Of a stretch of DNA of 64,000 nt, positions 55,825-64,000 are shown one piece after another; position 1 is the first letter of the stretch, and each line of letters begins with the position of its first letter. The stretch is from contig JAAOOA010000002.1 of assembly GCA_012861695.1 (NCBI GenBank), positions 27,520,804 through 27,584,803 of the forward strand, given 5' to 3'. Origin of the DNA: Trematomus loennbergii (lineage: Eukaryota > Chordata > Actinopteri > Perciformes > Nototheniidae). A program made the translations under genes and the position numbers. A model generated the notes under the pieces. The model ran no database searches, was not told the origin of the DNA, and worked only from the letters and a program-made list of their open reading frames with translations.

Positions 55825-58800
55825 TTATATTTTTTGCTGAACAAAGGTTTCAAGCTTTATGATAATTCGTGCGGTACATTCCATGACTCTCATTGCCACT
55901 TCAGAAGTGAATCTGTCGTTGGGAATCTGAGGAAACGGCAGAAGATCGGGATAGCGAGTTCTCAGGCTGTCCACACCATAGCCTTCCAGGATCTGAACAT
56001 CATTCAAAAGGCCGGTTAACTGAGGGTTGTACTCCTCCACCTTTTGAGCCAGTGCAGTTGGTTTCACATCTTTGTCTGACTTTCCTCTGACTGCGTAGTC
56101 GGCAGCTATCAGTGCAAGCTTTGTCGCGGGTAGCATTTGAAACAGACCCACTCGTTGGCATTTTTATGGAGATCATTACGAGCAGCAGAGTAGTTTGCTC
56201 TTGCTTGCCTCAGCCATCTACGGGCTTCCACTGGGTTTCCAACTGTCTTAAAGGTAGGGGGAACAAAGAAACGGTGGGATTGTGATGAACCTGCATGGCT
56301 GGTATAATGTTCCCTGAAGTGCCTTTCTGACTTGTGACTTGTGGCTTCTTGGTTCCAGGATGAATAAAACCTTTGATATGAGGACTTCTCCGACTGGAAG
56401 CGGGATGATGTTGTGGAGTAGGACCTCCTAGAAGCTCTCTCTGTATTTTGCTGATCGGTCAAAGTTTGTTTCTCCATCCTGTTTATCTCATTCTGTAAAT
56501 GCTTGAAGACTTCGGTGGCAACGTCCAAATTCTCTGCATTTTTGTCTGGATGCCACTTGAGATACAATCGGCGGATTATCTTCTTTCTCTCTGTCTCAGG
56601 AAGCGTCCAAGCTTGTTCAACTACTAAGGTCACTTCTTTCAGAATCTCAGGAATTGTGTGAAGCTTGATCTTTTTTGGAGACTGTTTTTGAGAAGGTGGT
56701 CTGAGGTTATCCTTACCAGCAAAAACAGGAGGGATTGTTCGTGAACCAGAGGAACGACTGTTTGGGCTTGTAGGAGTTGACGGGGCACTAGTTTCTCGTG
56801 CATTGGTACTCTCTTCTTGCCTTGAGAATTTGTACAAGTCAAGGGAACTGACAACTTTGTACTCAGTGTAACCAATGTCAATCTGGAAGTATTTCCCAAG
56901 GAAATTTGTGTTTTCTTCCTCCTTTTCCACTTCTTGAACAATGATGGCATACGTATAGGTAGGCTGGTAGGACCCGTACATGTCTCCACCCTCAGAGTCT
57001 ACAAGGTAACCTACATACTCTCCTGGGTAAAATACATTCATGGGATCCATGAGGAGTGTGTGGTGTATCTCAGCTGGTATTGGGGTTCCAGGAAGGGGAA
57101 GCTCAAGTTTTGAAGTCTCTGTTGAGTCATACTTGACCCCAAGGCTGTCCAGCTTTTCTGTGATCCTGTATATATCATTACAGCCCAGCATGGCAATTAG
57201 GTAGGATGTGTCAGATATCAAATTGTCTGTAGCAGACTTCAATGTCATTGCCAGTGCCAAGAGAAAATTAATGTCTTTGCTGTCTGAATGTTGGATGTAG
57301 AGGTGAATCACAGCTGTGCCATACCTCTTGAGGAAGGCAAGTGTTTCGCTGCGGCTGTGTTGAATGGGGCTACATCCTTTCACTCTTAGTGTTGTCTGGA
57401 GTTTCTCAAAACAAGAAACTTTCAACCCTTCACACAGTGCTTTGCAGAGACGTATGGCTTTTTCCTCATTCACAAGGTATGCGTTGTCATTCTCATGTTT
57501 CATTATTCTGATTAGTCCTGTGATGAATTGCTCTGAAGACAGCAAGAGCTGTAGGCGGCCTTGAAGTGAGCAAAGAGCTCCAAACTGGCACATTCTTGGA
57601 GAATCCTCATCAAGTTGTTCCTCAAGAATGCTACTCAATAGTCTAGGCCTTAGTTTCTGTGGCAGTAGCATGATCAGCTTTGTGTGGAAGGTGTGATCTT
57701 TGCCGAGATAGCACTGGCTCATGTCCACAAGCATCTGAACTCCAACGTTACCCTGAATTCTGCTTTTGTAGTGTGGGGCATCATCAAACACCAAGCTATT
57801 GGATTTAGCTAATTTACCATCATGACTTGGCATATAAAACATCAACTCTCTGAGACTATCAAGATCTTTGCGAATTTCCACAGGATCATTATGGAGCGAC
57901 TTGAACAATCCTGAGACAACCCTTTTCACAGTTCTCATTTCATTTGGGTCAAGCTGCTTGCCTTCTGAAATCCTGAAAATTCGTGACAGCACTTCAACAT
58001 ACTGTTTGGTTGACACAACGTCTTCTGTGTCAAGAAGTTTGAACAGTTGATGAAAGTTACCAAGTTCCAGAGGCAACTTGTACAAGTAGGGTTTGTAGTC
58101 AGATTCATGGTCCAAATTAATCACGACTTCTTCAGGTTTCAGCAGTTTCCAGCCATCTTCAACCATGACAAAAGCCACCCCACGGAGCTGGTAACGGAAG
58201 TCTCTTTTATCTGCATTGAGAAACTCGTAGGTGGACTTTAAAACTTTGTTCCTTGTTTTCACCATTTCATCATCCGGATTGGATATATTGCAGATGTTCT
58301 TACAGTTGCTTATGACTTTCTCCAAGGGTGGGTCCAAATTGACGCCTAACATGTTTAGAACTTGGTCAAGTTGTTCCTGTCCAGTGAGAGGGTTCTCCTC
58401 CTGGTCCTTTATGCTGGAGGGTGTAGCTTTCTCTGGTAAAATTGGGCATGATGTCCAAAGCAAGTGAATGATATCTGTTTGCTTGAATTTTGGATTTACC
58501 TGAGACCCACTGAAGCGAATCAGAGGAAGTGAGCCGCTCATCTCTTGGTACTGCGAATGAAGCTTGATGAGTTCTTTGGGGGCTCTCTCTGGACACAGGA
58601 ATGGTATCATTGAGAGCTCTTTGAGAAAGTTACTCTGGAACAGATCCGTCCTCTCTGTGAAAATGTGGTTCAAGAGAACATCGACAATGTTTTGCACTTT
58701 TTCATTGGTCCAGCTCTCTGTTTGGGATTTGATGCTGACCTCTTTTGCAAATTGAAGCACTTGCTGCTGTGATACCTCATGCTTGAGACCAATATTTCTC

Positions 58801-61800
58801 AGAAAGGTTATCCATGAGGTGAGCAACAGTGTCCCGTTCTTGGGTTTTGAAACTTGCTCAACTTTCTTGAAAAAGTCACTTGGTATGAATGACTTTGCAG
58901 GTAGCATGACTTCAAACACCTTCACCGTCTCATCATAGAAAAACTTGGTTGGCCTGAGTCTGTTTGAGTAGTCGTAGATGAACAACAGTCCCCCCAATTT
59001 CTCATAGAGCTGATCCTTCATCTCACATGATTCTTCAATTGACAGAAGTCTCTCCTTCAAGTACACAATGTGTTCGACTTTGGCATTATGAGAGAACGTT
59101 TCAAACTTTGGCAGGAGATGTTGAAGGTAGATTTCTAAGTCATCAATTGGTTTGCAGCCAAGGAAAGTGTACAATTCTTTAAGCTGTGGATTGTCAAAAA
59201 GAAAGTCAAAGGAGGGTGTGTGAGCCCATTTGTCGATGTCCTCAGTGGGAATGCTTTTTTCAAGGACATAGTTTGTCCCATTGTTTGCAATGCTGATGTA
59301 TCTCCCACTAACTGATTTAAAACATGGGAGGAGTTTCAGGCTTTGTGCATCTTGTTGTGTGAGGTTAGCTAGGTTGCAGTTGAAATACAACAGAAGAGCC
59401 TCAAAGTCCTTGTCAGTCAGATTTGCTGTTTTGAATGCAGACGTCTGGATCATGTACTCTACAGCCTTTAAAACACTTGTAGGATTTTCAATGCTTGCTG
59501 TGTGCTGTGCCAGAAAAGGCATGATGGGGTTCTCTTTGACGCAGATTTTGTTCACTGCAAGCTGAATGCACCCTGCTTTCATTAGGGTGTGAAAGACTTT
59601 GTCATTTTGGCCATGTGGAAATATGGCTATGTTAATCAAACCCAGAGGTAGAAGCACATCATGCTCAGGGACGACAATTTTTTCTCTTGCCAAGAATTTG
59701 ATCCCAGGCAGAAGAGCCCATTCTTTCAGTATGTCCAGCACCATGTCAAAACTGGGTTTGATGTCCATCTGATCTTCCTTAACAGCAATATTCTCACTGA
59801 TGAAGTTCCACACATTCTTCAGCCAAGACTCACTTGTAAAGTTGTCTCTCCACTTAACAGGGATCCTTGTTCGATACTCTCTTGGAAGAACCGACCCAAG
59901 TAGTTCCGCAAAGCAGCTGATGTCAAAGATCTTTGCAGCTCCTGCCTTCAAAAGGATGTTGCTGTACTTGATGTACAGTGTATTCATGAACATTTCTTTC
60001 CTTGATGTGATTAGCTCATGATGTGTCGTCAGGAACTTTGGTCTCTTGGAATCAAAGACCTGAAGCATAGTGTCCATTGTTAACAGCAGAGGCAAACCCT
60101 CAATGGTGACTTTGTCCACTTCTATGTCCTTGAAGCAGTAGTCAACTAGAAGCTTTACGTTATGAACTAGCTTGTAGTTGGACTGTTGGAGACGGCAGGG
60201 GAGCTTTCCCACGTGGCAAGATGTGTCTGGTAGTGAGAAAGTGTGGAGAAAGCTGCGAACATCCTCTGGTGTTACATAACTGACTGGTATCCCTGCATCT
60301 TCCAGACATAAGTAGAGGTTTGCTGTTTCGTCGCAGCTGTGTACCAGGTTGAAACCAATATCCAGGAGCAAGGTTTTGAGCCTGTAGACAATTTCAGCCA
60401 CAGACTTCCTTGAGGTCATGTTGTACTCTGTGTTTTTTAAGTACTGAAGCTCATCTTGAAGCAGATTATCAAAAAAGGCTCTGCCTTTGTTTGCATTGGA
60501 TGTATTCACCCATGAAATGTAAATGACAGAGTGAATGTCAGAGTTCTCCATGTGCGCTGCTCTGACAACAGGAAGCAAACGCCTCATGTCAGCATGGATA
60601 CAGTTGTACACTGCTTTAACCAGGCAATACCAGTCTGGCTGTATATCAACTCTGTTGACTGGGAAGAAGAACAGATATTTCCGCAAAGTATCTTTAACGC
60701 ATGAAGCGGTGTGCCTTGTAGTACAGTCATGGTGGAATCAGGACCTGGGAAGTATTGACGCTTAAGCTGAATCAGCAGTTCCACACAGGCAGGGGCTATA
60801 AGTGATGTCATCAAATTGTTATTCCAGTCACTTCTTACACCCACTCCGTTGTCATCTCTCCATAGGTTTCTTCTAGCGGAGTCTAGGGCAAAATGGCCAT
60901 TGACATGAAAAGGTAAGCCGGTCTCCAGTGAGAGGGGCAGAAAGCAGAAGGCTCTGTGAGGTTTTTTGTAGTTGTGGCTTAGACATGCAGCTACACCTCC
61001 ACGGGGAAACAGAGTTATGTCTTCATTTTTGTGTGCTGAGATAACACTTTTTGAGACATTTTCAATGTTAGGGAAGCCAGAGCGGTTGCAAATCATCCAT
61101 GTGGTCACATTTCCATCATTATCCTCTATGTCCATTGTATAGGTTATCTGTTGGACTGGGATAGCAGTGAGCTGCTTCTTTTTGGTCACACTGTCAATGA
61201 CTGATGCATGAAATTGTTTGCGTTTTAGCCGATCTCCATCTGATATTTTGGCTGTCACAGAATAGAGCACTTTTAGTTTTCCAGATGCATCATCAACTTC
61301 ACAGATAGATATTTTCTCCATGTGGTTGAGGAACATCAGAAGCTCTGCACCATCGGTTTTGAGCTTATCCAGAAGGTTTTGCACCATTCTGTCTGAAGCT
61401 GGAACAGAACTGATCTCTGATGTTTTTGTCATGTTCTTAGAGCGGATGGGGAATCTGAACATTGTGCTGCGTTCTAACTTAAAATGGACTCCCAAGTAAA
61501 GACTAAGAACATCTGAAAACTGAGATTTGAAGTCAGAATCCAGGTCTCTAAACATTCTTCCAGGGCTCACAGATGTAGCCCCAGGTGCATACTGTGCATG
61601 TGGATCAAAGATGCACAGAATGTCATTGTTTGAGATAAAGGACGGGCAGTCAGTGATGTGATAGACAGAGTTGAATCCTATTCCATATTGACCAGTTTTG
61701 CCTGGATTTGCCTCTTTTGTCCCTTTTCCAAGGTTCTGGATACCTCTTACATCATCCTCTGTGAAAGGCTGGTTGTTATATACACAGAGAGCGGGGCCTT

Positions 61801-64000
61801 GCATTGGGATCCATTTATCATCAAATATTCTGTCGGAGGGGTGTGTCCTTGGATCAAAAACAAAGTAGATTTCAGTGGCTTTGGCATCATCTGCATTTTG
61901 AAGCAGCTCTTTAAGCATTTCTTTCTCTGATGGATATGCATTGAGAATGCTTTTTATTCTGCTTGTGAGTTTTTCTTTCTGTCCAAACTCACTCCCCAGT
62001 TGGGTGAAGCACACATTTGAAGCATACCTCTCCAAGGCTTTGTGACGTTTTGGGACTGCTCCTAATTTCACAGCGACCTCTCTTGGAATATCCCCATGAC
62101 AGTATTTCACTGAAGTGTCTCTGACTTTGATCCAAGGGCAGTCATTGTAGCATAGCGATTCTGATGGCTGCAATGTCAGATTTAAGTCAGGTAACAGAAT
62201 TCCACCATGGTTGGCTTGGCAGTATTCTTGGTTCTTGTCTCTTATCAAGCTCCATATTCCTTCACTAATTATTCTGCGACATAACTGGAAGTTCTCCTCT
62301 GTGAGCACCCTTCTTCCACATTCTTGCTTCACAGTTTCAAGAACTGTTGAGAAATCCATGACTGTGAAGCTAGGCTGTACCCCAACATTTTCAAAGAGCT
62401 CACGACAGCTGTTTCTGTATTTGTTAGGGAGCTGGTAAAGATGTGGAGCTGCATCAAAATTCAGGTGGAATGCAACTTTGGAGGGATTGACATATGTGTT
62501 CTCCACAAGGATGGAATTGAACTCTTTCAGTTCCTCGGTTATTTTTCCTTTTGATTCCTCATCCTGTAGCATTTCCTCATGAAGATACTTGTAACATGCA
62601 TTTGTTATGTTTTCTTGGTACAGTGTGACACCATCAAATGATTGTGACAGTTTCTTTAGTTGACTGATTACCAGGCTAACTGAGGGCTTTCTTATCAGAC
62701 CAAGGCAGTCTTTCACAGCCAATGACATTGCACCGCAACCTTTGAAAGATGGAGAATTCTCATTCAAGATTGGCTTCATCAGACACACTGTTTCCTGATG
62801 TTCAGTTGTGAAGAGTTCTTTAGCAGAGAACATTGTTATTGGGGAATAGTCGTTCCCATGCCATGGCAGTGAGAAGCCCGCAGGTCTTGACAGGAATGGA
62901 AGGAACTTGGTGTCATGTAGCTTCTCAAAGAGCTCAGCAGCTCCTGGATCGCTCATCTTCAGTTTCTCATCGATGAGACTTAGTATTATACTGCTACGTA
63001 AGCATGCAGCTGTATGATCATTTTCATTAAGATCAATAACGGATTGAGCGCGTTCAATCAGGTCCTCCCATGACAGATCATCTTTGACCATGCCCAACTG
63101 AACTAGCTTCACCAAACACACAGGGTTAAGGTAGTCTTTAGAAGTCCCTTCAGGAAATCTTCCATCCTCACTGTTGTACAGTTTAGCAACTCTTCCCTCG
63201 GGGTGAATGAGCCTTGAAGGTAAAACCAGTTCCTTATTGGGGCCAGAGCATGGGATACACGGAGTTACCCTGAGGATTGATGCAAAGTCTTCAAGTTTTT
63301 CATTTAGGACATGATGCATCAGGGGATCTCGAAGCTCTTCGTCAATTTCCTGGATGTGAGGAAAAAATACGTCTGAAAAGAACTGCTTCTCTGTCAGGGT
63401 GTTTTCCATCAACCTTCCTTTACATCCAGCATCATCAAATCCCTCCTTCACCCAGTCAGGCAGCTCAACTGCACAGAGGTCTTGGGAGCCACTCTTCTTG
63501 AGGTATTTCAAGAATATCTTGAAAGCAGCAGGACCAATGTCTGGCCTACAGAGTAAGGCGTCATCAAGGAACCTGACATATTTGATAGACACCCAGGTAT
63601 TGCCATCTGAGAAAACCTTTGCATGCTCACTGTCACCCCCTTTGGCTATTTCTTGGTAGACACCTTGGCTGACCAGTGTGAAGTCATCGTGCACCTGACT
63701 TGGATCTGGCCATGCTGCGTAATAGTTGTAGTTGAGCAGTTCTCCACTTTCAGTCATTGCACGTAGCATTGTGAGTGCTGCTAAATACGCCTGGACAATA
63801 ACGTGTCTCATGAACACAGAATTCCACTGTCCCTTGGTGTCTGTCTTCCAGATCTCTTTGCGGTTGGAAGTCACAGCAAAGCAGCCGTTAATGTGGACTG
63901 GTAAGCCTGTTTTGATTCGGAGGGGTAAGTAACAAAACACCTCTCCGATTGGTGCGTTAGTTGTCTTCACTGTCCATCTGCGGTTTTCTTCCTCTGCGAG
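55825..64000 (-). CDS. sacs: sacs (sacsin), 3' part of the giant last exon; continues past the window edge
   Basis: More than 8 kb of minus-strand coding sequence without introns ends at TAA 55825-55827. It is a very large co-chaperone-like protein linked to mitochondria and intermediate filaments. In order: the end of the second repeat region ([20 protein letters not shown], about 63.9 kb); the start of the third, with an Hsp90-type ATP-binding fold ([20 protein letters not shown] about 61.9 kb, [19 protein letters not shown] about 61.7 kb); its second [20 protein letters not shown] (about 60.9 kb); a long helical region; a J domain with HPD ([17 protein letters not shown], about 56.55 kb); and a C-terminal HEPN domain ([20 protein letters not shown] to the end). 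About 2,720 residues lie here; human sacsin has 4,579. Two single-base losses break the frame: AAA near 60693 (ALK|DTLRKY) and CCC near 56128 (KCYP|TKLALI). Conservation on both sides points to consensus error. It is tail-to-tail with sgcg, as in human 13q12. Confidence 0.93.

Noticed and set aside
60584..60686. Two separate overlapping genes at the sacs frame change
   Set aside because: The overlap is caused by one missing A. Sacsin sequence continues across it, so it is one gene with a frame break.

Overview
This window is nuclear DNA from a teleost fish, probably percomorph-like. It holds multi-exon vertebrate genes with canonical GT/AG introns, very long CA/TG microsatellites and several families of short inverted-repeat elements. 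There is no prokaryotic, CRISPR or organellar signal. Genes were recognised from translated exons and remembered family sequences, without a database search.

Layout. (1) 130-261 (+): last coding exon and 3' UTR of an unidentified gene with a P/Q/G/Y-rich tail. (2) 1842-8976 (-): cfap45 (CCDC19), a motile-cilium coiled-coil protein, all 12 coding exons found, with RFX X-box motifs just upstream of the start. (3) 9150-9705: a shared upstream region with CRE and ETS motifs, then a candidate 5' exon for slc37a4. (4) 10357-15546 (+): intact slc37a4 (glucose-6-phosphate transporter, 430 aa). (5) A direct tandem duplication of about 7 kb (about 9780-16880 and 16881-25637). It yields a second, damaged slc37a4 (19201-24477) and an orphan 3' piece of trappc4 (16407-16702, -). 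A 1736-bp LTR-like element with a CTTA target-site duplication sits near the start of the second copy. (6) 25165-28245 (-): complete trappc4, head-to-head with rps25 (28552-31037, +) across about 300 bp. (7) 31.2-40.8 kb: repeat-rich sequence with a likely 5' noncoding exon of sgcg. (8) 40860-51968 (+): sgcg (gamma-sarcoglycan, 290 aa, 7 coding exons). (9) 55825-64000 (-): the 3' part of sacs (sacsin), including its third repeat module, J domain and HEPN domain, open at the window edge.

The gene order joins blocks that are separate in human: cfap45 (1q23), slc37a4-trappc4-rps25 (11q23) and sgcg-sacs (13q12). The order and orientation within the last two blocks match human.

Two points matter most. 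First, cfap45, trappc4, slc37a4 copy 2 and sacs all carry isolated one-base indels, mostly in short homopolymers, inside otherwise well conserved exons. Consensus errors in the assembly are the simplest reading, so these genes should not be called dead on that evidence alone. Second, the duplication left slc37a4 copy 2 without the upstream exon and promoter that copy 1 has, and placed an LTR-like element 5' of it. No new biological system is evident. The notable content is the duplication, the LTR-like insertion, microsatellites abutting cfap45 splice sites, a lineage-specific rps25 tail and several MITE-like families.
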